Assembly (NCBI RefSeq): GCF_021631985.1
Contig: NZ_CP070225.1
Coordinates: 5,766,001-5,830,000, forward strand
Reading direction: 5' to 3'
Origin: Sandaracinus amylolyticus
GTDB lineage: Bacteria; Myxococcota_A; Polyangia; Polyangiales; Sandaracinaceae
Length of the DNA: 64,000 nucleotides
A program made the position numbers and the translations under genes. Below are positions 1 to 8,399 of the stretch, in pieces. Positions within the stretch are counted from its first letter, which is position 1. Every line of letters begins with the position of its first letter. Below the pieces are notes generated by a model, which was not told the origin of the DNA, ran no database searches, and saw only the letters and a list, made by a program, of their open reading frames with translations.

Positions 1-173
1 GGGAGGCTGCCGATCACGACTCCCGCGGCGGTCGAGGGGTCGAGCCCGGGCAGGCGCAGCATCTCCGCAGCGGGCATCCGCTCCAGGAGCTCGCGCTTGG
101 TCTCGAGCGCTTCCTTCGGCGTCAACGAGTCGGTGGGGGTGGACGGGGTGTCGGTACGGGGCCTGGCGGGCAC
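1..173 (-). CDS. Partial hypothetical protein, cut by window edge
   Basis: An open minus-strand frame enters from the left edge, and a GTG near 173 could start it. The visible part reads as a charged, helix-forming segment (ALETKRELLERM, then LRLPGLDPSTAAG). No family is recognised. The start is uncertain because the frame stays open further upstream and no clear ribosome-binding site is visible. It could be the beginning of a gene whose body lies outside the window, or chance open frame in GC-rich DNA. Confidence 0.3.
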   Translation of the reverse strand, partial: MPARPRTDTPSTPTDSLTPKEALETKRELLERMPAAEMLRLPGLDPSTAAGVVIGSL

Positions 174-307
174 GGTCGCGCTCCTTCGCTTCTTCGCGCT
201 CTCGTGCGCGAGTGCCCGGTCATCGGAAGGAGCGGTGCGCCGTTGCGTCGGAACCGCGCGTGAAATGCGCGAAAGGCGCGATTGGGTCTCCGCGACCCCA
301 AAGCCCG

Positions 308-514
308 ATTTTGAAATCAGAAATCGGGTCAGCGCGACCCCATTGGTCGATTCTGAAATCGGAAACCGGGTCAGCGCGACCCCATGAGTCGATTCTGAAA
401 TCAGAAATCGGGTCGGCGTGACCCCATAGGTCGATTTTGGAATCGATCGCGCCGACTCGCTCACGGCCTGGGCGATTCTGAAATCCCACAGCCGGTCAGC
501 GTCCCCAACAGGTC
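308..514. repeat. Degenerate 42-bp minisatellite with two hairpins per unit
   Basis: Three well conserved 42-bp units lie at 308-349, 350-391 and 392-433. Two decayed units of 41 and 40 bp follow (434-474, 475-514), a partial unit begins at 515, and a half-unit lies upstream near 285-307. Each good unit holds two inverted repeats: TTCTGA-AA-TCAGAA (exact or nearly so) and GGGTC-AGCGC-GACCC. Units share exact lengths and borders, which argues for tandem duplication. Short frames crossing it on both strands are low-complexity and are not taken as genes. Confidence 0.85.
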
Positions 515-620
515 GATTCTGATCGATGAGCGTGCGTCGACGCGCGGCGGTCGAGCCAATCGATCGTCGTACCCGGTGAGCGGCTCCCGACCGAGAGCCC
601 TGCCATCGTCCGACATTCGT

Positions 621-1079
621 CTAGCCCTCGTCGAGCGTGAGCGTGAGCAGCGTGGGATCCTCGGCCAGCTGAACCAGCAGCGTGCGCGCGACCTCGATGC
701 GCACGTCCGGTGGCGCGACTGCGGCAGCCCATTGCACGAGTGACGCGACGTTCGAGCCGGTGCTCGCGAAGTCGAGGCACGCCACGACGCTCGCGAGCTC
801 GTACGGCACTCCGAGCACGCAGGAGGCACCGGCGCGAACGGCCGCTTCCGCGATCGACGGCGGCCCGCTCATCACGACCGGCAAGCCCCACGACCGCTCG
901 CGCGGAGCGGACGCGACGGACGCGAAGTCGACCCACAGCACGTCGTAACGCGTCGCGGCGAGCTTCTCGAGGGTTTCCCCCGCGCTCGTCGCCACGTGCA
1001 CGTCGTACCGGTGCGCGAGCGCGAGCGCGCTCGCCATCGCGCGCTCGCGATCCGTCTCGAACAGGAGAACGCGCCTCAC
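621..1079 (-). CDS. Degenerate receiver-domain (CheY-like) protein
   Basis: About 152 residues with a CheY-like layout. Strand beta-1 ends in an acidic patch (LLFETDRER), beta-3 carries a possible phospho-acceptor Asp (DVLWVDF), and beta-4/beta-5 follow (LPVVMSG, ASCVLGVPYEL). The conserved Lys after beta-5 is absent, since the motif reads GVPYE rather than xKPxx. It may therefore signal atypically or act as a phosphorylation-independent partner. A C-terminal helical tail of about 45 residues follows, with no DNA-binding domain. The GTG start at 1079 lies 5 nt after the stop of the small membrane peptide gene, with GAGAAG upstream, so the two are probably co-transcribed with the antiporter. 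Confidence 0.7.
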   Translation of the reverse strand: MRRVLLFETDRERAMASALALAHRYDVHVATSAGETLEKLAATRYDVLWVDFASVASAPRERSWGLPVVMSGPPSIAEAAVRAGASCVLGVPYELASVVACLDFASTGSNVASLVQWAAAVAPPDVRIEVARTLLVQLAEDPTLLTLTLDEG

Positions 1080-1084
1080 GCTTC

Positions 1085-1213
1085 TCAGCGCGTGAGCATC
1101 CCCAGCACGATCGCGCCCACGAAGAGCGCGCCGATGATGACCAAGAACCAACCGGCGCCACCCGGTGCGGCCGGCGGAGCACCGCTCGAGCCACGCGCAT
1201 CGTTCTTCCTCAT
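1085..1213 (-). CDS. 42-residue single-span membrane peptide
   Basis: A small ORF with ATG at 1213 and stop at 1085. The N-terminus is polar and rich in Gly/Pro/Ala (KNDARGSSGAPPAAPGG), and residues 22-40 form one hydrophobic helix (WFLVIIGALFVGAIVLGML). A strong ribosome-binding site, AAGGGGAG, lies 6 nt before the ATG. It sits between the antiporter stop (1227) and the receiver-like gene start (1079), consistent with a three-gene operon. Its function is unknown. A regulatory or stabilising microprotein for the neighbouring membrane antiporter is possible but is only inference from position. Good RBS, clean spacing and a textbook TM segment support it as a real gene. Confidence 0.7.
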   Translation of the reverse strand: MRKNDARGSSGAPPAAPGGAGWFLVIIGALFVGAIVLGMLTR

Positions 1214-1226
1214 CGCGTTCTCCCCT

Positions 1227-2210
1227 TCATCCGAGTCCCAACCACACGAGGTAAGCCGCGTACGCCGCGACGAGCACCGCGCCTTCGGCGCGGGTGATCG
1301 TTCGTGCCGTCCGCATCATCGCGGCGGCCATCAACGTCGTTCCCACGAGCACCACGACGTCCGAGCGGACCGTTTCGAACGGCGCTCCGACGTGGCCCAC
1401 GAGCGCGGCCGCGCCGAGGCACAGGAGCACGTTGAAGATGTTCGACCCGACCACGTTGCCGACCGCGATGTCCGAGTGCCCCTTGCGCGCCGCCATCAGC
1501 GACGTCGCGAGCTCCGGCAGCGAGGTACCGATCGCGACGATGGTGAGGCCCACCAATCGCTCGCTCATCCCGACCGTACGCGCGAGCCCCGCCGCTCCGT
1601 CGACGAACACACTCCCGCCGATGACGAGCGCGACGAGCCCGAGAACCACCAACCCACCGAGCTTCGCGCGCGCGGCGCCGCTGGTCTCCGCGGCGCCCGC
1701 GGCGTCCGCCGCGTCGGCAGTGACTTCCGCTGTCTCGCGCGCCTCACCCGCGTCGGGGCGCGACGTGCGGATCATCCAGAGCGTGTAGCCCACCGCGACG
1801 ATCAGCAGCGCTGCGCCTTCCCATCGCGACACGTCGCCGTCGATCAACAGGAGCGGAAGCGCGAGCGCGCTCACCACGAGCAGCCGAGCCTCGCGCCGCG
1901 GGATCACGCGATCGACGCGAGGCGGCGATACGAGGGCCGTCGCGCCGAGGATCAGCCCGAGGTTCGCGATGTTCGATCCGATGACGTTGCCGAGCGCGAT
2001 CGCTGGGCGCCCGGAGGCCGCGGCCTGCACGCCGACGACGACCTCGGGTGCGGAGGTCCCGTACGCGACGACGGTGAGGCCGATGAGGATCGTGCTCACG
2101 CCGAGCGAGCGGCCGAGCCGCGCCGCCCCGCCGACCAGCCACTCCGCGCCGAAGTAGAGCAGCGTCAGCCCACCGGCGATGCGGAGCCCATCGAGGAGCA
2201 GGCCCGTCAT
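1227..2210 (-). CDS. Calcium/sodium (cation) antiporter, CaCA family
   Basis: An integral membrane protein of 327 residues with the two inverted Na_Ca_ex halves typical of YrbG-type antiporters. The first alpha-repeat contains GTSAPE and GNVIGSNIANL. The second, separated by an Ala/Glu-rich cytoplasmic loop near residues 160-190, contains GTSLPEL and GNVVGSNIFN. These repeats form the ion-binding centre, with the Glu in each (APE, LPE) as key carboxylates. It is expected to exchange Ca2+ or another cation for Na+/H+ across the inner membrane. ATG 2210 begins the conserved TM1; upstream in-frame codons lack conservation. It heads a minus-strand operon with the small membrane peptide and the receiver-like protein, and is divergent from the mrp operon. 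Confidence 0.9.
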   Translation of the reverse strand: MTGLLLDGLRIAGGLTLLYFGAEWLVGGAARLGRSLGVSTILIGLTVVAYGTSAPEVVVGVQAAASGRPAIALGNVIGSNIANLGLILGATALVSPPRVDRVIPRREARLLVVSALALPLLLIDGDVSRWEGAALLIVAVGYTLWMIRTSRPDAGEARETAEVTADAADAAGAAETSGAARAKLGGLVVLGLVALVIGGSVFVDGAAGLARTVGMSERLVGLTIVAIGTSLPELATSLMAARKGHSDIAVGNVVGSNIFNVLLCLGAAALVGHVGAPFETVRSDVVVLVGTTLMAAAMMRTARTITRAEGAVLVAAYAAYLVWLGLG

Positions 2211-2465
2211 CGAGGCAGGGGCCCGTCGGCAGCAGGAAGGGGTCGGGACATGACGCTCCGCGAGCGCGATGCGCTCGGAGCGGCTGGCGGCCCGACCAGC
2301 CGGGGAGACCTGCGGTGGACGACACCGCACCCGACAGACTGTGGACGAAGGGTGTTGATACCGAGAACGGTCGTCCGCCGCAATCATTTCGCGCGTTCGG
2401 TATGCGCTTCGTGTCCTGGCACTTTGGGCATCCGCCCACCGGACCTACGGACCGAGTAGGCGTGC

Positions 2466-4724
2466 ATGGAGCGCGCGGTCACTCCGATGTCGCGCGCACG
2501 CCTCGCTCGCATTCCGCTGGTGCTCGTGCCCGCAGCGCTCGCGGTCGCGCTCGCGGTCTCCGCGCCGTCGTTGGTGGCGGGTCGTGCATTCGAGCGTGTG
2601 CTGCCATGGGCGCCCTCGGCCGGGCTCGAGACGGCGCTGCGCCTCGACGCGCTCTCCGGGCTGTTCGCGCTGATCGTCTGTGCCATCGGCGCGCTCGTCG
2701 CGGGCTACGCGGGGGCGTACTTCGACGACGACCACGCGCTGCGGCGATTCGATCGGCTCCTCGCGCTGTTCACGTTCGCGATGCTCGCGCTCGTGCTCGC
2801 GGACGACGTGTTCTTCCTCTACTTCGCGTGGGAGCTCACGAGCGTCGCGTCGTTCTTCCTGATCGGGTTCGATCACGAGCGCGCCGAGGCGCGGGACGCC
2901 GCACGGCACGCGCTCCTCGTGACGGTCGCGGGTGGGCTGGCGTTGCTCGCCGGGCTCGTGATGCTCTCGACCGCCGCGGGCACCACGCGGATCTCCGAGA
3001 TCGTCGCGCGCGGCGACATCGTGCGTGCGCACGAGCTCTACCGGCCGGCGTTCTTCACGATCGCCGTCGCGGCATTCACGAAATCCGCGCAGGTGCCGTT
3101 CCACTCGTGGCTGCCTCGCGCGATGGAGGCGCCCACGCCGGCGAGCGCGTACTTGCACGCCGCGACGATGGTGAAGGCCGGCGTGTTCCTGCTCGCGCGG
3201 TTCGCTCCGGCGCTGGCGGGCACACCGGAGTGGACCGCGCTCGTCGCGCCCATCGGGGGGATCACCGCGGTCGTCGGCGCGGCGCGCGCGATCGGCGAGA
3301 CGCGCTTCAAGCCCGCGCTCGCGTACTCGACGGTCGCCGCGCTCGGGCTCGTGACGCTCCTGCTCGGCATCGGGACCACGTACGCGATCGCGGCGGCGAT
3401 GCTCTACGTCGTCGCGCACGCGCTCTACAAGGGCGCGCTCTTCCTCCATGCGGGTGTGGTCCAGCACCAGGCCCACGCGAAGGACGCCGAGACGGTCGGC
3501 GGGATGGCGCGCGCGCTCCCGCACAGCGCGGTCGCCGCGCTGCTCGCGGGCGCGTCGATGGCAGGCGTGCCGGCGACGCTCGGGTTCCTCGCGAAGGACC
3601 TCGCGTATGCGGCGCTGCTCCCCGATGCCGCGTACGCCCCGCTCGCCAGCGCGTTCGTCGCGAGCGCGCTCTTCGTCGCGGTGGCGATGGCAGTCGCGGC
3701 GCGGCCGCTCCTCGGCCCGCGCCGCGGGATCCCCGACGACGTGGGCCGGCCTCCCGCGTGGCTCTGGGGCCCGCCGCTGCTGCTCGCCGCGCTCGGCGTG
3801 GTCGCGGGAGTCGCGCCTGCGCTCGTCACGCCGCTGGTGGCCGCCGCGGCATCGCTCGTCGCCGCGCGCGCGGTTCCCGCATCCGCGCTGGTGTTCCACG
3901 GCGTCGGCGTCGAGCTCGCGCTCAGCGTGGTCACGCTCGTGGTCGGGGTCGCGGTGTTCGCCGCGCGCGCGCACCTGCGCCGCGCAGGCGCCGCGCTGTC
4001 GCGCGCGCTGCACCTCGGCCCGGCCAGCGGCTACGAGGCGACGATGGGCGCGCTCGCACGCGTCGCGAAGGTGCAGACGCGCGTCCTCCAGAACGGGATT
4101 CTCCGCGTCTACACGCTCGTGACCCTCGTCGTCATCGCCGTGGTCGTCGCGATCGCGATCGCGCATGCGCCGCCGCCTGATCTCACGGGCGCGCTCGACG
4201 ATCTACAGCCGCGCCAGGTCGGCCTGGGCGCCTTCATCATCGCTGCGGCGCTGTTCGCGGTGATCGCGGCGGAGCGCTTCGCGGCCGTCGCCGCGCTCGG
4301 CGCGGTCGGCTTCGGAGTCGGCGCGTTGTTCCTCGACCTCGGCGCGCCCGACCTCGCGATGACGCAGTTCGTCGTGGAGGCCCTCAGCGTGGTCGTGTTC
4401 GTGCTCGCGTTCCGCCGGCTGCCGCGACTGCCCTTGCTGTCGAGCAGCGCGACCCGCAGTCGCGACGCCCTGGTCGCCCTGGGCTTCGGCGCGCTCGTCT
4501 CGGCGCTCGCGCTCGCAGCGGCGAGGACGAACCCCGATCCGAGCGTGTCGGCGTGGTTCCTCGAGCAGAGCCTCCCGGCGGCGCACGGGCACAACGTCGT
4601 GAACGTCATCCTCACCGACTTCCGGAGCGTCGACACGCTGGGAGAGACCATCGTCGTCGCGACGGCGGGCTTCGGCGTCTTCGCGCTCCTGCGCCTCCGC
4701 GCGCGCTCGGGAGAGGCACGGTGA
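2466..4724 (+). CDS. mrpA: Na+/H+ antiporter subunit MrpA (with MbhD/E-like C-terminal domain)
   Basis: A protein of 752 residues with about 20 membrane spans. The N-terminal two-thirds is the NuoL/ND5-type proton-conducting fold, with the conserved Glu in FAWELTS (about residue 123) and Lys residues in FTKSAQVPFHSWLP (about 206) and ATMVKAG (about 237). After about residue 560 comes the MrpA-specific region (GALDDLQPRQVGLG, DLGAPDLAMTQFVVE, TDFRSVDTLGE), equivalent to fused MbhD/MbhE. It is the large subunit of the seven-part Mrp complex exporting Na+ in exchange for H+ at the inner membrane. A second in-frame ATG at 2487 is an alternative start. Its stop overlaps the GTG of mrpB by 4 bp. 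Confidence 0.95.
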   Translation: MERAVTPMSRARLARIPLVLVPAALAVALAVSAPSLVAGRAFERVLPWAPSAGLETALRLDALSGLFALIVCAIGALVAGYAGAYFDDDHALRRFDRLLALFTFAMLALVLADDVFFLYFAWELTSVASFFLIGFDHERAEARDAARHALLVTVAGGLALLAGLVMLSTAAGTTRISEIVARGDIVRAHELYRPAFFTIAVAAFTKSAQVPFHSWLPRAMEAPTPASAYLHAATMVKAGVFLLARFAPALAGTPEWTALVAPIGGITAVVGAARAIGETRFKPALAYSTVAALGLVTLLLGIGTTYAIAAAMLYVVAHALYKGALFLHAGVVQHQAHAKDAETVGGMARALPHSAVAALLAGASMAGVPATLGFLAKDLAYAALLPDAAYAPLASAFVASALFVAVAMAVAARPLLGPRRGIPDDVGRPPAWLWGPPLLLAALGVVAGVAPALVTPLVAAAASLVAARAVPASALVFHGVGVELALSVVTLVVGVAVFAARAHLRRAGAALSRALHLGPASGYEATMGALARVAKVQTRVLQNGILRVYTLVTLVVIAVVVAIAIAHAPPPDLTGALDDLQPRQVGLGAFIIAAALFAVIAAERFAAVAALGAVGFGVGALFLDLGAPDLAMTQFVVEALSVVVFVLAFRRLPRLPLLSSSATRSRDALVALGFGALVSALALAAARTNPDPSVSAWFLEQSLPAAHGHNVVNVILTDFRSVDTLGETIVVATAGFGVFALLRLRARSGEAR

Positions 4725-5140
4725 TCACGCGGTCGATCATCTTGCAGGCGTCGGCGCGCGTGCTGCAGCCGGTGATCCTCTTCTTCTCGCTCGTGGTGCT
4801 CGTGCGCGGGCACGACGAGCCGGGCGGCGGGTTCGTCGGAGGCCTCGCGGCCGCGGCGGGCCTCGTCCTCCACGCGATCGCGTACGGATACGACTCGGCC
4901 CGTCGCGCCCTTCGCATCGACACCCGTGCGATCGCCGCGCTGGGGCTCGCCATCGTGATCATCGCGGCCTTCGCGCCGCTCGTGTTCGGCGATCCGCTCC
5001 TGCGCGCCGAATGGGCGACGCTTCCGCTCGGCGAGCTCGGCGAGATCTCGCTCGGCACACCGCTGTTCTTCGACGCCGGGGTCTATCTCGTCGTGTACGG
5101 CAGCGCGCTGACCATCGTGTTCTCACTGGGGCGTGAGTGA
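4721..5140 (+). CDS. mrpB: Na+/H+ antiporter subunit MrpB
   Basis: A protein of 139 residues and four membrane helices with the MnhB signature [15 protein letters not shown] near residues 25-40. The DEPGGGF loop is diagnostic. A helical hairpin and a C-terminal span ([18 protein letters not shown]) follow. It is a structural subunit of the Mrp complex, contacting MrpA and MrpC. The start is GTG 4721 in a GTGA overlap with the mrpA stop, which suggests translational coupling. The frame is open further upstream inside mrpA, but that segment has no similarity to the family. Confidence 0.93.
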   Translation: MITRSIILQASARVLQPVILFFSLVVLVRGHDEPGGGFVGGLAAAAGLVLHAIAYGYDSARRALRIDTRAIAALGLAIVIIAAFAPLVFGDPLLRAEWATLPLGELGEISLGTPLFFDAGVYLVVYGSALTIVFSLGRE

Positions 5141-5487
5141 TGCACGTGGTGCTCTCGGTCGTCGTCGGGGCGCTCTACGCGGCAGGCATCTACATGATGC
5201 TCCGCCGCAGCATGGTGAAGCTCCTGATCGGGCTCTCGCTGCTCGGGCATGCTGCGAACCTCCTGCTGTTCACCGCCGCGAGCCCGCAACACGGACCACC
5301 GCCGATCGTTCCGCACGGCGCGCAGGCGCCGCCCACCGGCGTCGCCGATCCGGTGCCGCAGGCGCTCGTGCTCACGGCGATCGTGATCGGCTTCGGCGTC
5401 GTCGCGTTCGCGATCGCGCTGGTCCACCGCGCGCACCAGACGCTCCGCACCGACGATCCCGATCAGCTGCGGAGCACCGATCGATGA
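5140..5487 (+). CDS. mrpC: Na+/H+ antiporter subunit MrpC
   Basis: A NuoK-like protein of about 115 residues with three membrane helices. It has the conserved segment [21 protein letters not shown] and the third span [18 protein letters not shown]. MrpC corresponds to complex I NuoK and helps form the proton path of the Mrp antiporter. ATG 5140 overlaps the mrpB stop as TGATG; a GTG at 5137 is an equally placed alternative adding one residue. The loop between helices 2 and 3 is Pro/His-rich ([11 protein letters not shown]), slightly longer than usual. Confidence 0.93.
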   Translation: MHVVLSVVVGALYAAGIYMMLRRSMVKLLIGLSLLGHAANLLLFTAASPQHGPPPIVPHGAQAPPTGVADPVPQALVLTAIVIGFGVVAFAIALVHRAHQTLRTDDPDQLRSTDR

Positions 5488-6992
5488 GCGCGATCGTCGC
5501 ACTGCCGCTCGTGTGGCCGCTCTGCGCCGCAGTCGGTGCGTTCCTCGCGTTTCGCACGCCGAGGGCGCAGGCGGTGATCTCGATCGCGTCGTCGGTCGCG
5601 CTCGTCGTCACGGCGTTCGTGCTGCTCGCGCACGTTCGCGCCGAAGGGATCCTCGTCACACAGGTCGGCTCGTGGCCCGCGCCCTACGGCGTGTCGCTCG
5701 TCGCGGATCGGCTCTCCGCGACGATGGTGTGCATCACGTCCGTGCTCGGCCTGGCAGTCGCGATCTACTCGATCGATGGCGTCTCACACCGCCGCCGTGC
5801 GTTCGGGTTCCATCCGCTGCTGCAGCTCGTGATCGCGGGCGTGTGCGGAGCCTTCCTCACCGGCGATCTCTTCAACCTCTTCGTGTGGATCGAGGTCCAG
5901 CTGACGGCGTCGTTCGTCCTCCTCGCGCTCGGAGGGGAGCGCGCGCAGCTCGAGGGCGCGATCAAGTACGTGACCCTCAACCTGGTCTCGTCCGCGCTGA
6001 TGCTCGCGGCGATCGGGCTCCTCTATGGGCTCTGCGGCACGCTGAGCTTCGCAGACATGGCGGTGCGCCTGGAGCGCGCGAGCCCGAGCGGTGCGATCGG
6101 CGCCGCCGCGCTGCTGCTCTTCGCGGCGTTCGGCATCAAGGCCGCGATCTTCCCGTTCTTCTTCTGGTTGCCCGCCAGCTATCACACGCCGCCCGCGGCA
6201 GTGTCCGCGCTCTTCTCCGGGCTGCTGACGAAGGTCGGTGTGTACGCGATGGCTCGCGTGTTCGTCGGCGTCTACGGTGGGCAGCTCGCGGTGCTTCGCG
6301 ACGTTCTCCTGGTCGTCGCCGCGCTGACGATGGTCACCGGCGTGCTCGGCGCGGCGGCGCAGAACGACGTGCGGCGGATCCTGTCGTTCCACGTCGTCAG
6401 TCAGATCGGCTACATGGTCATGGGCATCGCGCTGGGCACCGTGCTCGGCGTGGGCGGTGCCATCTACTTCGTGCTCCACAACATCGCGGCGAAGTCCGCG
6501 CTGTTCCTCGTCGCAGGCGTGATCGAGCGCGAGCAGGGGACCGGCGATCTGTCGCGCCTCGGCGGGCTCGCGCGCACGCGCCCCGGCCTGGCGATGTCGT
6601 TCCTCGTGCCGGCGCTCTCGCTCGCGGGCATCCCGCCGCTCGCCGGATTCGTCGGCAAGCTCCTCCTCGTGCGCGCCGGGCTCGACGCGCGCGCGTGGCT
6701 GCTGGTCGCGACGGCCCTCGTCGTCAGCCTGCTGACGCTGTACTCGATGGCCAAGATCTGGATCGGAGCGTTCTGGTCACCGGCGCCCGAGGCGCCCGTC
6801 CTCGCGAGCCCGCGGCGAGCGCCCGCGACGATGCACCTCGGCCTCGGCGCGATGGTGCTCGTGACGATCTTGCTCAGCGTGCTCGCGGAGCCCGCAGTCG
6901 CGCTCAGCCTCGGCGGGGCCGAGCAGCTCCTCGATCGCGACGCCTTCGTCGACGCAGTGCTCGGAACGCGAGCGGAGGTGCCGTCGCCGTGA
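5484..6992 (+). CDS. mrpD: Na+/H+ antiporter subunit MrpD
   Basis: A protein of 502 residues with about 14 helices and the NuoN/NuoM-type proton-antiporter fold. The conserved Glu lies in [13 protein letters not shown], with the Lys pair in [14 protein letters not shown] and [13 protein letters not shown] and the discontinuous-helix motif [15 protein letters not shown]. Together with MrpA it supplies the proton-translocating modules of the complex. The ATG at 5484 overlaps the mrpC stop (ATGA). A longer open frame upstream runs antiparallel to the family pattern and is discarded. Confidence 0.94.
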   Translation: MSAIVALPLVWPLCAAVGAFLAFRTPRAQAVISIASSVALVVTAFVLLAHVRAEGILVTQVGSWPAPYGVSLVADRLSATMVCITSVLGLAVAIYSIDGVSHRRRAFGFHPLLQLVIAGVCGAFLTGDLFNLFVWIEVQLTASFVLLALGGERAQLEGAIKYVTLNLVSSALMLAAIGLLYGLCGTLSFADMAVRLERASPSGAIGAAALLLFAAFGIKAAIFPFFFWLPASYHTPPAAVSALFSGLLTKVGVYAMARVFVGVYGGQLAVLRDVLLVVAALTMVTGVLGAAAQNDVRRILSFHVVSQIGYMVMGIALGTVLGVGGAIYFVLHNIAAKSALFLVAGVIEREQGTGDLSRLGGLARTRPGLAMSFLVPALSLAGIPPLAGFVGKLLLVRAGLDARAWLLVATALVVSLLTLYSMAKIWIGAFWSPAPEAPVLASPRRAPATMHLGLGAMVLVTILLSVLAEPAVALSLGGAEQLLDRDAFVDAVLGTRAEVPSP

Positions 6993-7462
6993 CGTCGTTC
7001 GTGCAGAACATGCTGTTCGCGATCCTCTGGGCGACGATCGTCGGTGAGGTCACGGGCCTCAACCTGCTCTTCGGGTTCGCGCTGGGGTATCTCGCGCTGC
7101 GCATCCCGCCGGGTCGCGCCGCTCGCGCGCGCTACTTCGAGAAGCTCCGTCAGCTGCTCGAGTTCACCGCCTTCTTCGTGCGCGAGGCCACGCTCTCGGC
7201 GCTGCGCGTCGCCTACGACGTCGTGACCCCGACCCACCACACGCGCCCCGCGGTGCTCGCGGTCCCGCTCGAGGCGCGCACCGACACCGAGGTCGCAGTG
7301 CTCGCGAACCTGATCTCGCTCACGCCGGGCAGCCTCTCGCTCGAGGCCACGCCCGATCGCAGCACGCTCTACGTCCACTTCATGTTCGTCGACGATCCCG
7401 AGGAGACGATCGCGCAGGTGAAGCGCGACTTCGAGCGACGCGTGCTGGAGCTCCTGCGATGA
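6989..7462 (+). CDS. mrpE: Na+/H+ antiporter subunit MrpE
   Basis: A protein of 157 residues with two N-terminal helices and a cytoplasmic alpha/beta domain. Family features are the first span (NMLFAILWATIVGE), the segment VLANLISLTPGSLSLE, which is the MnhE signature, and HFMFVDDPEETIAQVK. MrpE is needed for assembly or activity of the antiporter complex. The start is GTG 6989, overlapping the mrpD stop (GTGA), and the gene overlaps mrpF at its end, continuing the fully coupled operon. Confidence 0.93.
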   Translation: MTSFVQNMLFAILWATIVGEVTGLNLLFGFALGYLALRIPPGRAARARYFEKLRQLLEFTAFFVREATLSALRVAYDVVTPTHHTRPAVLAVPLEARTDTEVAVLANLISLTPGSLSLEATPDRSTLYVHFMFVDDPEETIAQVKRDFERRVLELLR

Positions 7463-7749
7463 CGTTCGACGTCACCGATCCGCTCCCGTTCGTGGTGAAG
7501 GTCGCGACGGCGATGCTCGTCGCGAGCTTCTTCGTGTGCTTGTTCCGACTCGCGCGCGGACCGAGCCTCGCGGACCGCGTGGTCGCGCTCGACCTGACGA
7601 CCTACGTGGCCGTCGCGTACTGCGGCGTGCGCGCGCTCGCCGAGCGGGACGTGCACACGCTTCGCCCGGCGCTCGTCGCGGCGCTGCTGGCGTTCCTCGG
7701 CACCGTCGCGTTCGCGCGCTTCCTCGAGCGAAAGGCGGTCGAAGGATGA
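7459..7749 (+). CDS. mrpF: Na+/H+ antiporter subunit MrpF
   Basis: A protein of 96 residues with three helices. The MnhF signature FRLARGPSLADRVVALDLTT spans about residues 30-49. It is a small membrane subunit of the Mrp complex that has been associated with Na+ (and cholate) efflux in other bacteria. The ATG overlaps the mrpE stop by 4 bp and its own stop overlaps the mrpG ATG, so tight stoichiometric co-expression is likely. Confidence 0.93.
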   Translation: MTFDVTDPLPFVVKVATAMLVASFFVCLFRLARGPSLADRVVALDLTTYVAVAYCGVRALAERDVHTLRPALVAALLAFLGTVAFARFLERKAVEG

Positions 7750-8081
7750 TCGCCAGTTGGATCGCGTCGGTGCTCCTCACCGTCGGCTCGGCGTTCGTGC
7801 TCATCGCGTCGATCGGAGTCGCGCGCCTGCCCGACCTGTACACCCGGATGCAGGCTGCGACGAAGGGCGGCGCGGTCGGGCTCGCGTTCCTGATGGGCGC
7901 GGTCGCTCTTGCGCTCCAGCGCGCGGAGGCGACGGTGCTCGTCGCGCTGCTCATCGCGTTCGTGATGCTGACCGCGCCCGTCGCCGCGCACGCGATCGGC
8001 CGCGCCGGATACCTCAACGGCGTGCCGCTCTGGGAGGGGACCCGGCGCGACGATCTTCGTCGGGCACGCGAGCGCTCGTGA
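7746..8081 (+). CDS. mrpG: Na+/H+ antiporter subunit MrpG
   Basis: A protein of 111 residues with three helices and the MnhG signature IASIGVARLPDLYTRMQAAT, followed by GGAVGLAFLMGAVAL and a Thr/Ala-rich third span (VMLTAPVAAHAIGRAGY). It is the last of the seven mrp genes and completes the subunit set A to G. ATG 7746 overlaps the mrpF stop. No obvious terminator hairpin with a T tract follows; the next recognised gene begins 318 bp downstream on the same strand. Confidence 0.93.
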   Translation: MIASWIASVLLTVGSAFVLIASIGVARLPDLYTRMQAATKGGAVGLAFLMGAVALALQRAEATVLVALLIAFVMLTAPVAAHAIGRAGYLNGVPLWEGTRRDDLRRARERS

Positions 8082-8399
8082 GCGCCGCGTGCTCGCGCAG
8101 GCGGCGCTCGATGAGGTCGCCGCGCGCCCGAGCGAAGGGCTCTCGGACGTGGGGCCTCGGCCTCGCGATCGATCGACGCGGGCCGCAGGTGTGCCGCGTC
8201 GACGAGCCGAGCGCGGCTGCCGTGACCGGTGCCGTGGTGGCGTTGGGCTGGGCGGCTTTGCACGCGCTGCGCCGCGCCCCGCGCCCAGCATCACGCCGGA
8301 TCATCGAATCGCGGCGCGGGGCCTCGGCCCCGCGCCTCGGCGCCTCGCGTCCCTGGCGAGCGTGGACCACGCGGCACGCTCCTCGCTCGCTCGCACGTC
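8082..8399. other. Intergenic stretch, no gene recognised
   Basis: These 318 bp between mrpG and the barrel gene have open frames on both strands, as expected of this base composition, but none shows a family motif, plausible start with RBS, or helix/signal pattern. A GTG at 8078 overlapping the mrpG stop opens a frame containing one hydrophobic stretch (VTGAVVALGWAALHAL). That frame runs through the following gene out of register, so it is not called. Confidence 0.5.

Noticed and set aside
97-489. Short ORFs crossing the minisatellite
   Set aside because: Their sequence is a translation of the repeat (SATP... and WGRADP... periodic), with no domain or RBS.
308-514. CRISPR array
   Set aside because: Units are contiguous with no unique spacers and no cas genes are nearby.
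2330-2466. Sigma-54 promoter TGGCACTTTGGGC before mrpA
   Set aside because: The distance between GG and GC is wrong (8 rather than 10 nt).
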